A stretch of DNA of 64,000 nt from UBA1573 sp034005165 (GTDB lineage: Bacteria > Pseudomonadota > Alphaproteobacteria > Micavibrionales > Micavibrionaceae): assembly GCA_034005165.1 (NCBI GenBank), contig JAVEVE010000004.1, forward strand, positions 62,001-126,000, read 5' to 3'. Positions 8,853-18,023 of the stretch are shown in pieces. The stretch's first letter is position 1, and every line of letters starts with the position of its first letter. The notes under the pieces were generated by a model. The model ran no database searches, was not told where the DNA came from, and was given only the letters and a program-made list of their open reading frames with translations. The translations under genes and the position numbers were made by a program.

Positions 8853-10169
8853 ATGGCCGGAGCTACAGCAGAAAAAACCAGTTTCTCAGATTACAAGGTC
8901 AAGGATATCTCCTTGGCGGACTGGGGGCGACGCGAGATCACTATTGCCGAAACAGAAATGCCGGGGTTGATGGCCTTGCGTGCCGAGTATGGCGCAAAAC
9001 AGCCTTTAAAAGGTGCGCGTATCGTAGGTTGCCTACATATGACGATCCAGACAGCTGTGCTGATTGAAACGCTGACTGCCCTTGGCGCTGAAGTGCGCTG
9101 GTCTTCTTGCAATATTTTCTCGACACAGGATCAAGCGGCAGCTGCTATTGCTGCAGCAGGAATTCCTGTGTTTGCATGGAAGGGCGAAACTGAAGAAGAA
9201 TATCTCTGGTGTATTGACCAGACAATTACTGGTCCTAACGGATGGGTACCAAATATGATCCTTGATGACGGCGGTGATTTAACCGTTATTATGCATGACC
9301 AGCACCCGGAACTGATGAAGGCTGTTAAGGGGATATCCGAAGAGACTACAACAGGCGTTCACCGTTTGTATGACATGGAGAAGGCAGGCAAACTGATGTG
9401 CCCTGCTATTAACGTCAATGACTCCGTTACCAAATCAAAATTCGATAACAAATACGGTTGCCGCGAGAGCCTTGTTGACGGTATCCGCCGTGGTACGGAT
9501 GTTATGATTGCCGGCAAGATTGCTGTCGTTTGCGGATATGGCGATGTCGGAAAAGGATCTGCTGAATCCCTTAGATCCCAAGGCGCACGTGTGATCGTAA
9601 CAGAGATTGACCCTATCTGCGCTTTGCAAGCGGTCATGGAAGGTTATGATGTTCTCCCAATTGAAGATGTCGTCTCCAAAGCGGATATTTTTGTGACTGC
9701 AACAGGCAATAAAGCCATTATCACCCTCGATCATATGCGTGCCATGAAAGATCGCGCTATTGTTTGTAACATCGGGCACTTTGACAACGAAATCGAAGTT
9801 GAGGGCTTACGCAATATGAAATGGCACAATGTCAAGCCACAAGTCGATGAAATTGAATTCCCTGACGGAAAGCGCATCATCCTTCTGGCAGAGGGTCGCC
9901 TTGTTAATCTGGGTTGTGCAACAGGACACCCTAGCTTTGTTATGAGCGCATCTTTTACGAACCAAACTCTGGCGCAAATTGAATTGTGGACGAATGCATC
10001 GGCGTACGAGAACAAGGTTTACGTACTGCCTCGTCATCTTGATGAGAAAGTTGCCCGTTTGCATCTTGATAAATTAGGGGCAAAACTTACGGTTCTAACA
10101 AAAGATCAAGCTGATTATCTCGGCGTGGATCAATCGGGGCCTTTCAAGTCTGAACAGTATCGTTACTAG
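8853..10169 (+). CDS. ahcY: Adenosylhomocysteinase
   Basis: NAD-dependent reversible hydrolysis of S-adenosylhomocysteine to adenosine and homocysteine, clearing the product of methyltransferases. The substrate motifs CLHMTIQTAVLIETL, SSCNIFSTQD and the NAD fold GYGDVGKGSAESL are present. The C-terminal NAD-contact tail ends in DQSGPFKSEQYRY, the family signature. At 438 residues it is a bacterial form lacking the approximately 40-residue insertion seen in some others. It stands alone here, although in many alphaproteobacteria it sits beside divL and tsaE; divL is about 49 kb away. A strong terminator follows. Confidence 0.97.
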   Translation: MAGATAEKTSFSDYKVKDISLADWGRREITIAETEMPGLMALRAEYGAKQPLKGARIVGCLHMTIQTAVLIETLTALGAEVRWSSCNIFSTQDQAAAAIAAAGIPVFAWKGETEEEYLWCIDQTITGPNGWVPNMILDDGGDLTVIMHDQHPELMKAVKGISEETTTGVHRLYDMEKAGKLMCPAINVNDSVTKSKFDNKYGCRESLVDGIRRGTDVMIAGKIAVVCGYGDVGKGSAESLRSQGARVIVTEIDPICALQAVMEGYDVLPIEDVVSKADIFVTATGNKAIITLDHMRAMKDRAIVCNIGHFDNEIEVEGLRNMKWHNVKPQVDEIEFPDGKRIILLAEGRLVNLGCATGHPSFVMSASFTNQTLAQIELWTNASAYENKVYVLPRHLDEKVARLHLDKLGAKLTVLTKDQADYLGVDQSGPFKSEQYRY

Positions 10170-10188
10170 ACTGTCTTCTTTTCATATC

Positions 10189-10214
10189 AAAGGCCGCAAA
10201 CAGCGGCCTTTTTT
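10189..10214 (+). terminator. Rho-independent terminator after ahcY
   Basis: A nine-base-pair stem (AAAGGCCGC with GCGGCCTTT) with a five-base loop is followed by a T run. It begins 20 bases after the ahcY stop and slightly overlaps the 3' end of the convergent gene. Confidence 0.88.
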
Positions 10215-10827
10215 ATGCAGTAATATTACCGCCTGCATCGGAGATACCATGCGCGATCGAATCCAGAAAATTTAATGTACGTAGCAAAGATATTTCACGA
10301 ACTCCCCTCTTTTCGAGGTCATGCAAATCCACGATAAAGCTCCGCATGCGGTCACGCTCCTCTTCACCGAAATCAGCCCCCAGAGAGACGATGGCTTCCT
10401 GGCCATCAGATGTTGTTGTAACAGGAGGAGGCTCTTCAACATTCTGGTCGTGAACTGCCCTGCCTGTGTTTTGATAGGCATGCGTAGCACGGGCAATATA
10501 AGTGTTTGCTGCAGGCTCGACAGCAGCTAATTTTTGAGAAGAAATTTCCGTGTCAGGATTATTCTCCGGCCCCCGCTCTTCTTTACCGGAAAATGGTTTA
10601 TGTTCAGCAATGCTTTGGCCAAGAAGCGCAGAGAGAAAGTTTGCCAAGGCTAGAGTTGATACGATGGTTGTGTCCTCCCACTCTAAAGACCGAACGTCTT
10701 GGGCGCCTCCATCACGTTTTCTGCCCTCATAATACTCGCTTTCATCCTTACGAAGTTCCATGCGCGGATCTGTCCGTTCGACGGTCCGCGTAATCGTTTG
10801 AATGAGGGGGTCTATCCTGCTCCACAT
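10213..10827 (-). CDS. Hypothetical protein, 204 aa
   Basis: Charged N-terminal 50 residues, a short hydrophobic stretch near residues 55-70 (STLALANFLSALLG) and a proline/threonine-rich linker around 130-140, then a helical C-terminal domain. No signal peptide is evident. It lies 27 bases downstream of the secreted-protein gene at 10855 and is probably co-transcribed with it. Family not recognised. Confidence 0.55.
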   Translation of the reverse strand: MWSRIDPLIQTITRTVERTDPRMELRKDESEYYEGRKRDGGAQDVRSLEWEDTTIVSTLALANFLSALLGQSIAEHKPFSGKEERGPENNPDTEISSQKLAAVEPAANTYIARATHAYQNTGRAVHDQNVEEPPPVTTTSDGQEAIVSLGADFGEEERDRMRSFIVDLHDLEKRGVREISLLRTLNFLDSIAHGISDAGGNITA

Positions 10828-10854
10828 AGACCAAGTATAGCGTATTTCCGAAAA

Positions 10855-11619
10855 CTAGAAAGAGCCGACTACTTTTGGCTTCAGGACCTCGATAATAGGT
10901 TCTTTACGACCTTTAGTCATATTCTCTTCAGATCCCCATGCCCAAATCTGATCAGAGTTGCGATTATGCAAGCCAATGTAGCCTATTTCGCACAAAAGCG
11001 GAAATTGTGCCTCCCCATCAAGAATCATAGGTTTCTTGGCGTCTGCAAAAACAGGCTTTAAATCGAGGACTAGGGTTGATTCCGGACTCATATCCAGGGT
11101 ACCGTTCGCTATAGCTGTTTCTCTCTCGTTCAGCAAAATTTCTGTAAAGTTCTCGATCCCATTCGGGATAACAGCTATAGGAAGCCCCCCATAGTAGAAC
11201 GGGAAATATACCATCCCTTGGGATGGAAATTTGACTTGAAGTTTGGCAGGCGCCGCGCCTACCGCCTTTGTGTAGAGAACTTCAACTTTCAGTCGGACCA
11301 GAATTCCTTCACTTTGAGGGGTTAAGGACAGGAATTTATTGTAAAGACGAGGGATTTCCTGTTTGAGGAACGGCTGTTTCTCCACTTCGCTTAGTGTAGC
11401 ATATTTTTCTGTTCTGACGATCAGCTTTTCGAATTCGGGATTCTGGACGCCTGCTATTTTCAGAAACCCAAGCCCGACATCCTCGTCCGTTGACGGATAT
11501 CCAAACAAGCGTGCTTTATCAACTTCTATGACCTCGGCTTTGGCTGCTGAAGGAATAATTTCTCCGAGCATGACTATACTTAGTAGGCATAGCGCGGCTT
11601 TTAGTAGTTGCGATGTCAT
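10855..11619 (-). CDS. Exported hypothetical protein, 254 aa
   Basis: A signal peptide occupies residues 1-28 (hydrophobic core LLKAALCLLSIVML, cleavage near AKA). The mature part has alternating strands, including GMVYFPFYYGGLPIAVIPNG, and the phrase CEIGYIGLHNRN near the C-terminus. A soluble periplasmic protein is likely. I do not recognise the family with enough certainty to name it. It is divergent to the Smr gene and upstream of an unknown gene on the same strand. Confidence 0.6.
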   Translation of the reverse strand: MTSQLLKAALCLLSIVMLGEIIPSAAKAEVIEVDKARLFGYPSTDEDVGLGFLKIAGVQNPEFEKLIVRTEKYATLSEVEKQPFLKQEIPRLYNKFLSLTPQSEGILVRLKVEVLYTKAVGAAPAKLQVKFPSQGMVYFPFYYGGLPIAVIPNGIENFTEILLNERETAIANGTLDMSPESTLVLDLKPVFADAKKPMILDGEAQFPLLCEIGYIGLHNRNSDQIWAWGSEENMTKGRKEPIIEVLKPKVVGSF

Positions 11620-11685
11620 CTTGAAATACCCAAATCCTTAATTTCTATTCATATCAATATGATCTGTATATATACTGTTATTATT

Positions 11686-12321
11686 ATGCCAGAAAATCGT
11701 AAAAAATCTAAATCCAAAAATTTGGACGTGACTATTAGTCCCAGCGAGGCAGGACAAGAAATATCTGACCCAGATCAAGAGTTATGGGAATGCTATATTC
11801 GGGATGTCGTCCCACTTAAAGGCAGGGGGTATGAACAGGCCTCTGGCGGGCTGATCCCCCTCTCTCCCACCATGCCCGCTCCTTCGCGGAACAAGAGGTC
11901 TTATACCCCCCTTATTCCAGACATCGCCTTGCGACATGAAGAGGCTTCCCGCAGCGCGCTTCTCTCCCCGACACAGCTTGATCGCGGGATGGATCAGAAA
12001 TTCAGGAAAGGTCTATTGCCAGTTGACGGACGTCTAGATTTGCATGGCTATAGCGTAGAGGTGGCGTTTCGTATCTTTCTGGAGTTTATGACGAGACATA
12101 CTATAGCCAATTCCCGATGCTTATTGGTTATTACCGGAAAAGGGCGCAATAAATCTACAGGGTTGGATACTGGCGCCATACGATCAGAGTTTCCTAAATG
12201 GCTGGGACTTCCACGTTTTTCCGGACTTATCCTTGCCCACTGTAATGCTCCGCCCCATATGGGAGGAAGTGGGGCGTTTCTGGTTTTGCTACGAAAAAGC
12301 AAAACAGAATCTAAAGGATAA
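11686..12321 (+). CDS. Smr/MutS2-type domain protein
   Basis: The C-terminal Smr domain (about residues 115-205) shows RLDLHGYSVEVAF, then VITGKGRNKS, then the SGLILAHCNAPPHMGGSGAFLVLLR end block. Smr domains are nicking or RNA-cleaving nucleases. The N-terminal half is basic and disordered. The start at 11686 (MPENRKKS) is chosen as the first ATG before the conserved region; earlier in-frame codons reach 11608 and overlap the divergent gene. No strong Shine-Dalgarno is seen. Its 3' end overlaps hslU tail to tail by 11 bases, and an Smr gene beside hslUV is typical of alphaproteobacteria. Confidence 0.85.
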   Translation: MPENRKKSKSKNLDVTISPSEAGQEISDPDQELWECYIRDVVPLKGRGYEQASGGLIPLSPTMPAPSRNKRSYTPLIPDIALRHEEASRSALLSPTQLDRGMDQKFRKGLLPVDGRLDLHGYSVEVAFRIFLEFMTRHTIANSRCLLVITGKGRNKSTGLDTGAIRSEFPKWLGLPRFSGLILAHCNAPPHMGGSGAFLVLLRKSKTESKG

Positions 12322-13684
12322 ACTGGCTCAGATCTTTATTCTTCGAAAGTTCTGAAACTTTTTCACGGACCATGTCGGAAGTAATTCTGACGGTTTGTCC
12401 TGACTTATCGCTCGCATCAAAACTTAGATCTTCGAGCAACTTTTCCATGACCGTCTGGAGGCGGCGGGCTCCAATATTCTCAACTGTCTCGTTGACCTCG
12501 AAAGCAATGCGGGCAATTTCATCAATCGCGTCACTCTCAAAATCGAGCGTAACATTCTCCGTCCCCATGAGCGCTATATACTGACGCAACAAACAAGCCT
12601 CTGTATCTGTCAGGATTTGTCTGAAGTCTGCTTCAGTCAAGGATGATAATTCAACCCTGATCGGCAGGCGCCCCTGCAACTCGGCCAGTAAATCAGATGG
12701 TTTTGCGTAATGGAATGCTCCGGATGCAATAAACAAGATATGATCTGTGTTAATTGCCCCATGTTTTGTGGAGACGACCGTTCCCTCAATTAAAGGGAGG
12801 AGATCTCTCTGCACGCCTTCACGGCTTACGTCGCCACCTCTTACATCTTGACGCGCAGCGATTTTATCAATCTCGTCTATGAAAACAATGCCGTTCTGTT
12901 GCACCAATTCGCGTGCCACGTCGCGGATCTTGTCTTCATCAAGGAGGCTATCTGCCTCTTCCGTAAGACATGCCTGAAGAGCGGCTTTCACTGTCATTTT
13001 GCGCTTTTTTGTCCGCGCGCCCATTTTGCCGAACATGTCTCCAATACTTACCATGCTCATGGATGCACCGGGCATTCCCGGGATATCAAAGCTTGGAACC
13101 GGGCTTGATGTATCTTGTAATTCAATTTCTATTTCGCGCGTATCCAAAGTGCCTTCGCGAAGTTGCTTCCTGAATATCTGTCGGGTATTTTCGCCAGACT
13201 CTCCCCCTACCAATGCTTCTAAAACGCGATCTTCTGCTGCAAGCTCAGCCTTTGACTCGACGCTTTTACGCATTTTTTCGCGTGTCTGGCGCAAACCGAT
13301 TTCCATCAAGTCACGAATAATGCTTTCTACATCTTTTCCAACGTACCCGACTTCGGTAAATTTTGTGGCTTCAACTTTTAGGAAAGGCGCTTGTGCCAAT
13401 TTGGCAAGGCGGCGGGCGATTTCTGTTTTCCCAACACCTGTAGGTCCGATCATCAGAATATTTTTTGGATAGATTTCTTCTTGCAATGAATCATCAAGTT
13501 GCTGGCGACGCCATCTGTTTCTAAGGGCAATTGCGACAGCACGTTTTGCAGATGTTTGTCCGATAATATGACGGTCAAGCTCCGAGACGATTTCACGAGG
13601 TGTAAATGCCGGAATATCCAAAATTCTATTTGTTACATCCACATGGTCCACTCCATGAGAAGCGTTCGGTACACTGGTGTTCAT
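12311..13684 (-). CDS. hslU: ATP-dependent protease ATPase subunit HslU
   Basis: AAA+ unfoldase that feeds substrates to HslV. The Walker A motif GPTGVGKTEIARRLA, the pore motif GYVGKDVES, Walker B FIDEIDKI and the sensor arginine region near the end are all present. The I domain is the variable insertion in the middle (about residues 120-260). Length 457 is slightly above the 435-450 typical, due to an N-terminal extension of about 20 residues. It lies 14 bases downstream of hslV, so the two form an operon. Confidence 0.96.
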   Translation of the reverse strand: MNTSVPNASHGVDHVDVTNRILDIPAFTPREIVSELDRHIIGQTSAKRAVAIALRNRWRRQQLDDSLQEEIYPKNILMIGPTGVGKTEIARRLAKLAQAPFLKVEATKFTEVGYVGKDVESIIRDLMEIGLRQTREKMRKSVESKAELAAEDRVLEALVGGESGENTRQIFRKQLREGTLDTREIEIELQDTSSPVPSFDIPGMPGASMSMVSIGDMFGKMGARTKKRKMTVKAALQACLTEEADSLLDEDKIRDVARELVQQNGIVFIDEIDKIAARQDVRGGDVSREGVQRDLLPLIEGTVVSTKHGAINTDHILFIASGAFHYAKPSDLLAELQGRLPIRVELSSLTEADFRQILTDTEACLLRQYIALMGTENVTLDFESDAIDEIARIAFEVNETVENIGARRLQTVMEKLLEDLSFDASDKSGQTVRITSDMVREKVSELSKNKDLSQFIL

Positions 13685-13698
13685 TCTACTTACCTTGA

Positions 13699-14262
13699 TT
13701 AGATTTTTTCGATGACGATATTGTGGTTTGAATAGATGCAGATATCGCCTGCAATCATCATAGATTTTTGCGCAATCTCCTCGAGAGGCATTTGTGTATT
13801 CTCGGTCAATGCTCTTGCCGCTGCCAACGCGAAGTTTCCGCCAGACCCTATTCCTATAATCCCGTCTTCAGGCTCCACAACATCCCCTGTTCCTGATAAA
13901 ATCAAGGATGTTGTTTTGTCACAAACAGCCATCATAGCTTCAAGTTTGCGTAGATATTTGTCGGTGCGCCAATCTTTGGCTAGCTCAACACAGGCACGCA
14001 AAAGTTGTCCCGGATGAGCCTCTAGCTTAGCCTCAAGTCTTTCAAACAAAGTAAATGCGTCAGCTGTTGCCCCTGCGAATCCAGCAATTACCGCTCCCCC
14101 CTTGCCCAGTCTGCGAACCTTTCTGGCATTAGATTTCAACACAGTATTACCGAGTGTAACCTGTCCATCACCCGCAACGACAACCTCTTCACCACGCCGT
14201 AGCGCCAAAATAGTTGTGGAGTGCCAGTTGGACTTGTTTGTTGGATCATAATAATTTTGCAT
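13699..14262 (-). CDS. hslV: ATP-dependent protease peptidase subunit HslV
   Basis: Threonine protease subunit. The mature N-terminal Thr is in HSTTILALRRG (the pair of Thr at residues 16-17), so a short propeptide is removed. The sequence continues with GDGQVTLGN, ARKVRRL, and IGSGGNFALAAARAL, all family features. 187 residues. It is first in the hslVU operon and starts 104 bases from the end of the SAM-hydrolase-like gene. Confidence 0.97.
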   Translation of the reverse strand: MQNYYDPTNKSNWHSTTILALRRGEEVVVAGDGQVTLGNTVLKSNARKVRRLGKGGAVIAGFAGATADAFTLFERLEAKLEAHPGQLLRACVELAKDWRTDKYLRKLEAMMAVCDKTTSLILSGTGDVVEPEDGIIGIGSGGNFALAAARALTENTQMPLEEIAQKSMMIAGDICIYSNHNIVIEKI

Positions 14263-14323
14263 ACCCGTGATATGGACCGAATTCCATGTGCCGTCAAGAT
14301 ACTCAGATTCAATTTCTGGCCTA

Positions 14324-14356
14324 ATAAAAAAACCGGAAATTTCTTCCCGGCTTTTT
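14324..14356 (-). terminator. Terminator of the cation-efflux/glucokinase/deacetylase operon
   Basis: Read on the minus strand, GCCGGGAAGAAATTTCCGG is followed by a run of seven T. It comes directly after the last gene of the operon (stop at 14367) and before hslV, separating the two transcription units. Confidence 0.75.
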
Positions 14357-14366
14357 CTATAAATTT

Positions 14367-15182
14367 CTATTCGATTGTGCGCCAGTGGAGAGGAATTCCT
14401 CCAGGTGGTTTACCGAAAGATTTCGCAGCATTTCCACCGCGTTTCACGATCTCGGTAAAGCGAACTTGTTTACCGTTCGGGTATGTCCATCCGGATGACC
14501 CCTGAGAAATACAGAATTCACCATCTGCGACACCGAAAATACCTTCTGCGGCACGGGCAACAGATTGGCGACCGTTAATGTCCAAGATAAGATGTTTGTT
14601 TTTAACAGAATCAAGGCGCGCAGGATCCATCGAGCATTTCAAGTTACCGTAACCGTCCGTATAGCAGACAACATCATGCGGGAAGTCAGGTACACAGTCA
14701 CGGACATCCTCGCCGAGGATTGAGTAGTCGCCTTTGACGATTTTTCCGAAAGCAATCGGGAAAATATCGCGGGAGCGGAACTGTGATCCATCTGTGTCGC
14801 AATTGATTTTGCGAATTTCTACGGCAGCGTCTTTTACAAATGCCAGTGAGTGGCCGCTATTTACCGCACAAATTTCTACGCCGTTATGGAGCTTGGCATA
14901 CACAAAGCCTTCACCGGAGTTTTTAACACGGGGGGTCAGGTCGTCTTTACGTGGGGCTGTATTCACGAAGAATTTCTGACGCGCTCCCAACTTGCTGTTG
15001 ATAGCGGTTTGCGCCAAGGCAAAGCCGGTTGCATATGTATCGAAAGCAGGAACAGCAAATGTTTGGATTTCACTGTCAACACCCTCGAGCTCGGAATGAA
15101 GTTTCTGGGTCACTTCAGCAAAGGCCAAATCATGCAAATCGCCATAGTCGGCAATTACATAGACAAGCGTGCGGTCAACCAT
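14367..15182 (-). CDS. Probable SAM hydrolase (SAM hydroxide adenosyltransferase, DUF62-like)
   Basis: The order of motifs fits the DUF62 family, which uses hydroxide to cleave S-adenosylmethionine to adenosine and methionine. There is an N-terminal IADYGD where the family has TDFGD, a middle PAFDTYATGFALAQT, and a DGYGNLKCSM block equivalent to the DxxGNLxTN signature. It ends with an SSGW motif like the family's SxGxxEIA. At 271 residues length is right. The substitutions make specificity uncertain; a fluorinase-like or divergent activity is not excluded. Last gene of a tight operon, 11 bases after the deacetylase. Confidence 0.55.
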   Translation of the reverse strand: MVDRTLVYVIADYGDLHDLAFAEVTQKLHSELEGVDSEIQTFAVPAFDTYATGFALAQTAINSKLGARQKFFVNTAPRKDDLTPRVKNSGEGFVYAKLHNGVEICAVNSGHSLAFVKDAAVEIRKINCDTDGSQFRSRDIFPIAFGKIVKGDYSILGEDVRDCVPDFPHDVVCYTDGYGNLKCSMDPARLDSVKNKHLILDINGRQSVARAAEGIFGVADGEFCISQGSSGWTYPNGKQVRFTEIVKRGGNAAKSFGKPPGGIPLHWRTIE

Positions 15183-15193
15183 CTCAGGTCTCC

Positions 15194-16012
15194 TTACGGT
15201 TTTAAAAAAATGAAGTTAGAATTGAGCATATGAGTAATGATATTTTCTGTAACAGTCAACAAATCTTCTTTGTCGTCATGCATCAAAACTATGTGCGCGC
15301 TATCTTCCCTGTTCAACCAAGGGTCTGAATCTATCTTTTTGTTAATATCCTCTGTACTGGCTATGTCCCATTTTCCTCTGTGCCTGGGGGAGACCATCCA
15401 GTCGGATGTCGAAAAAGTAACCAGTGAATCTATTGCGTCCCCTAACTCGCTGTTTGTCCACCACGGCAAGGTCACATCGGGGGTCGGGAGCTTCTTGAAC
15501 CCATTTTCGATCAGCCACTTTTGAATGTCGGATTTTAATTGCAGTTGATCGCCAGTTGGCAACGCTTTTGTTACAAGGTGCACGCCATCCCAGAATAAAT
15601 GTTGCACATAGGCCCTATATTCTTCAGGAACGGTCATAAAATCTATCGCATGTGCATTGCCACATCCACGGTCTAGATGGGGAAAACGAAAATAGCGAGG
15701 TGGCTTTGCACATCCTGCGGTCTCATAGGCCAAATCTATCAATTGCTGTGTCTTTGTGATTTGGGCTGTTTGGGTAGTAAATCCGACCTCACTGGTGCGC
15801 TCATGGGCGTAAGAATGGTTCGCAATTATAAACCCTTTGCGGATTGCCCGAACAATCTTGTCAAATCCAGCTCTATTACCAACTGCTGGATCCATGAACT
15901 CCCCACGCACAAACAGAACCGAAGGCACGTTTTTTGATGCCAGAAAATCCGTCAGAACGTCCGTGTTTTTTGACGGGCTATCATCTATCGTCAAATAAAC
16001 TCTTTTTGTCAT
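15194..16012 (-). CDS. Polysaccharide deacetylase-like (NodB-fold) protein
   Basis: Carbohydrate esterase family 4 fold. The first motif TIDDSPS (residues 8-14) corresponds to the catalytic T-F-D-D-G-P, and ANHSYAHE supplies the metal-binding histidines (NHSxxH). The RFPHLDRG block matches the family's R-x-P-x-G motif. Ile and Ser replacing Phe and Gly in motif 1 are unusual. No signal peptide is evident, so it may act in the cytoplasm. 272 residues. It begins three bases after the glucokinase stop. Confidence 0.72.
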   Translation of the reverse strand: MTKRVYLTIDDSPSKNTDVLTDFLASKNVPSVLFVRGEFMDPAVGNRAGFDKIVRAIRKGFIIANHSYAHERTSEVGFTTQTAQITKTQQLIDLAYETAGCAKPPRYFRFPHLDRGCGNAHAIDFMTVPEEYRAYVQHLFWDGVHLVTKALPTGDQLQLKSDIQKWLIENGFKKLPTPDVTLPWWTNSELGDAIDSLVTFSTSDWMVSPRHRGKWDIASTEDINKKIDSDPWLNREDSAHIVLMHDDKEDLLTVTENIITHMLNSNFIFLKP

Positions 16013-16014
16013 TT

Positions 16015-16950
16015 CTATTCCAGGTCCCTTAAAAGGCCGCTTAGAGCAATAAATTCATCTTTAATCCAATAAATCGGAGTGGCCTCAATATCTTTTAGCA
16101 CAATCGGAACATTCTTTTGTCTGAAACTTTTCAGGAATCTTTCCCCATCCCATAAATTCTGCCCGACCAGCCGGTCAAGAATTCCTCCTGTCAGATATAT
16201 TCCGCCAAATGAGAATCCAAACATCACAGCCTGATGTGCAAAAAGACCCAACATTTCATGAAAGATGCACAAAAGATTTTGTACTAACGGATCATTCCCA
16301 CCTTTTACCAACATATCATTTGTATCAAAATACTCGCGATGGGTGTGGGCTTTTTCACATGCCAAACAGTACATATTCCAAAGCCCCGGACCTGAGATCA
16401 AATCTTCATATATAGCAACCGTCCCATCGGATTTGAATTTCTGCAATTCTCCGAACAGTTCGGTCTGCTCCGCTGTAATTGTTGCGGGAACCATGTGTCC
16501 CCCATGAGTTCTTTGTATAAACGGGCCGTTGGGGCCGTCCATGATATAGGCCAGGCCAAGACCTGTGCCAACACCAATAACAACACATGATGCGCCTTCG
16601 CTTGGGTTGCCATCCGACTCTAATAGAGGCAGTAATCCTGTCCCATCGATTACGAATATACCGAGTGCGTTTGCTTCAAAGTCATTGCGTTTTTTGAAAA
16701 TCGCTTTGGGTAAAATTTCGGCAAGTTTCTTTGCATCCAAATTCCAAAGATTCCTATCTCCTAAGGAGAGCCGAAATTCGGTGATGATTTCGGGCTGTAT
16801 ATTTTGTGAATGAAGATAATGAAGTGCGATAGCTGCAAAATCCGGATAATCAGCAATCAGGATTTTTTGAGGGTCAGACATTGTTTTATAATCACTAGAT
16901 AGGGCAAACCGTGCGTGTGTTCCCCCCGCGTCACATAATAGAATCGTCAT
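16015..16950 (-). CDS. Glucokinase-type sugar kinase
   Basis: A glucokinase of the Glk (PF02685-like) family: phosphate 1 motif LLCDAGGTHARFAL at the start, the GVGTGLGLAYIM block in the middle, and the GGIYLTGGILDRL adenosine motif near the C-terminus. It phosphorylates glucose with ATP. 311 residues is usual. It overlaps the cation-efflux gene by four bases (ATGA). Whether glucose or another hexose is the real substrate cannot be read from sequence. Confidence 0.85.
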   Translation of the reverse strand: MTILLCDAGGTHARFALSSDYKTMSDPQKILIADYPDFAAIALHYLHSQNIQPEIITEFRLSLGDRNLWNLDAKKLAEILPKAIFKKRNDFEANALGIFVIDGTGLLPLLESDGNPSEGASCVVIGVGTGLGLAYIMDGPNGPFIQRTHGGHMVPATITAEQTELFGELQKFKSDGTVAIYEDLISGPGLWNMYCLACEKAHTHREYFDTNDMLVKGGNDPLVQNLLCIFHEMLGLFAHQAVMFGFSFGGIYLTGGILDRLVGQNLWDGERFLKSFRQKNVPIVLKDIEATPIYWIKDEFIALSGLLRDLE

Positions 16951-17891
16951 GAGATTTTGGCTTTCTGACCTTTATGGCGACTATCTTCTGTATCGCCGTA
17001 CGGATCCACATGGATCATAATTTCCGATTGAGGGAATTCCTGAAGGATTGCTTTTTCAATCACACGCGTAATTTCATGAGCAGACCATAGCAGCATGCTT
17101 GGATCCAGCTCGATATCAAACGATATTAAATACTTGCTTCCTGATTGCCCCGTACGTAAGTCGTGAAGCCCCATGACCTCCGGATGAGATCGAATAATTG
17201 CTATCAGACGTGCGCGAATAGACTCATCCAGTTCCTTGTCCATCAGCATACCGAAGGATTTCTGTGCGATGTTTAGAGAAGAACGGGCCATTAGTCCAGC
17301 CACCACGAGCGCGCAAAGCGGGTCAACCCAGAGAGCCGCCCAGCCTATATAATCAATCATAACAACCAAAAAGACCGCCCCGTTAATAGCTATATCAGAG
17401 CTGTAATGCATGGAGTCAGCCTCCAGCGCCAGTGATCCTGTTTTTTTGACAGTAATTTTCTGGATGACTGAGATGATGGCTGAGAGCAGAACCGAGAATC
17501 CCATAAGAAACATTGTAAAAACATGGTTATTGATGGGGGACGGGTGCAAGAACCTGTTTAAGGCCTCCATCAGCAAAAACGATCCTCCGCCCAGTAGTAC
17601 TGCCGCTTGAAGGAGGGCTGCAATTGCCTCAACTTTTCCATGCCCGTAACGATGATCTTCGTCTGCCGGCTTTAGTGACCAGCGAATTGCGAGTAGGGTC
17701 ATAACGGATAGGCCGATATCGCTGAGCGAGTCCATAAGAGCGGAAAGAACAGCAGCTGATCCGGAGTAAACTAAGGCCACAGATTTTGCGAACACTAGAA
17801 CAATAACTGTGGCAATGGTGATTGCGGATGCGGAAAGAGCCTGATTCTCCAGGCCTTGTCTCTTGCTTTGCTGTGATGAGGGAAGGCTCAT
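16947..17891 (-). CDS. Cation diffusion facilitator (FieF-like metal efflux)
   Basis: Six-helix cation efflux protein of the inner membrane, exchanging Zn(II), Fe(II) or related ions for protons. The metal-site Asp pair is in SALMDSLSD (DxxxD), and the partner site is in MHYSSDIA (HxxxD), which together are the FieF-type tetrad. A C-terminal cytoplasmic domain with HEITRVIEKAI and IMIHVDPYG follows. First gene of the four-gene operon and preceded by a 133-base gap to the microprotein gene. The metal cannot be assigned from motif alone. Confidence 0.88.
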   Translation of the reverse strand: MSLPSSQQSKRQGLENQALSASAITIATVIVLVFAKSVALVYSGSAAVLSALMDSLSDIGLSVMTLLAIRWSLKPADEDHRYGHGKVEAIAALLQAAVLLGGGSFLLMEALNRFLHPSPINNHVFTMFLMGFSVLLSAIISVIQKITVKKTGSLALEADSMHYSSDIAINGAVFLVVMIDYIGWAALWVDPLCALVVAGLMARSSLNIAQKSFGMLMDKELDESIRARLIAIIRSHPEVMGLHDLRTGQSGSKYLISFDIELDPSMLLWSAHEITRVIEKAILQEFPQSEIMIHVDPYGDTEDSRHKGQKAKIS

Positions 17892-17972
17892 ACCTTGTCC
17901 TTTGTTAATTTCAAAGGAGAGTAACTTGTGTCTAGGTTTTAGAAAAGTTTTTTCGGGGAGTTTTGGAGCAAT

Positions 17973-18000
17973 AAAAAACGGCGGGTCATGCCGCGCCGTG
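17973..18000 (-). terminator. Terminator of the 26-residue microprotein gene
   Basis: On the minus strand a GC-rich inverted repeat (ACGGC with GCCGT around GCGGCATGACCC) is followed by TTTTTT, 24 bases after the microprotein stop. It isolates that gene from the operon starting at 17891. Confidence 0.7.
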
Positions 18001-18023
18001 TTTTTATATTATTTTCATCCAAG

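Noticed and set aside
12999..13472. 157-codon plus-strand frame opposite hslU
   Set aside because: Antisense of a well-conserved AAA+ gene; no start signal.
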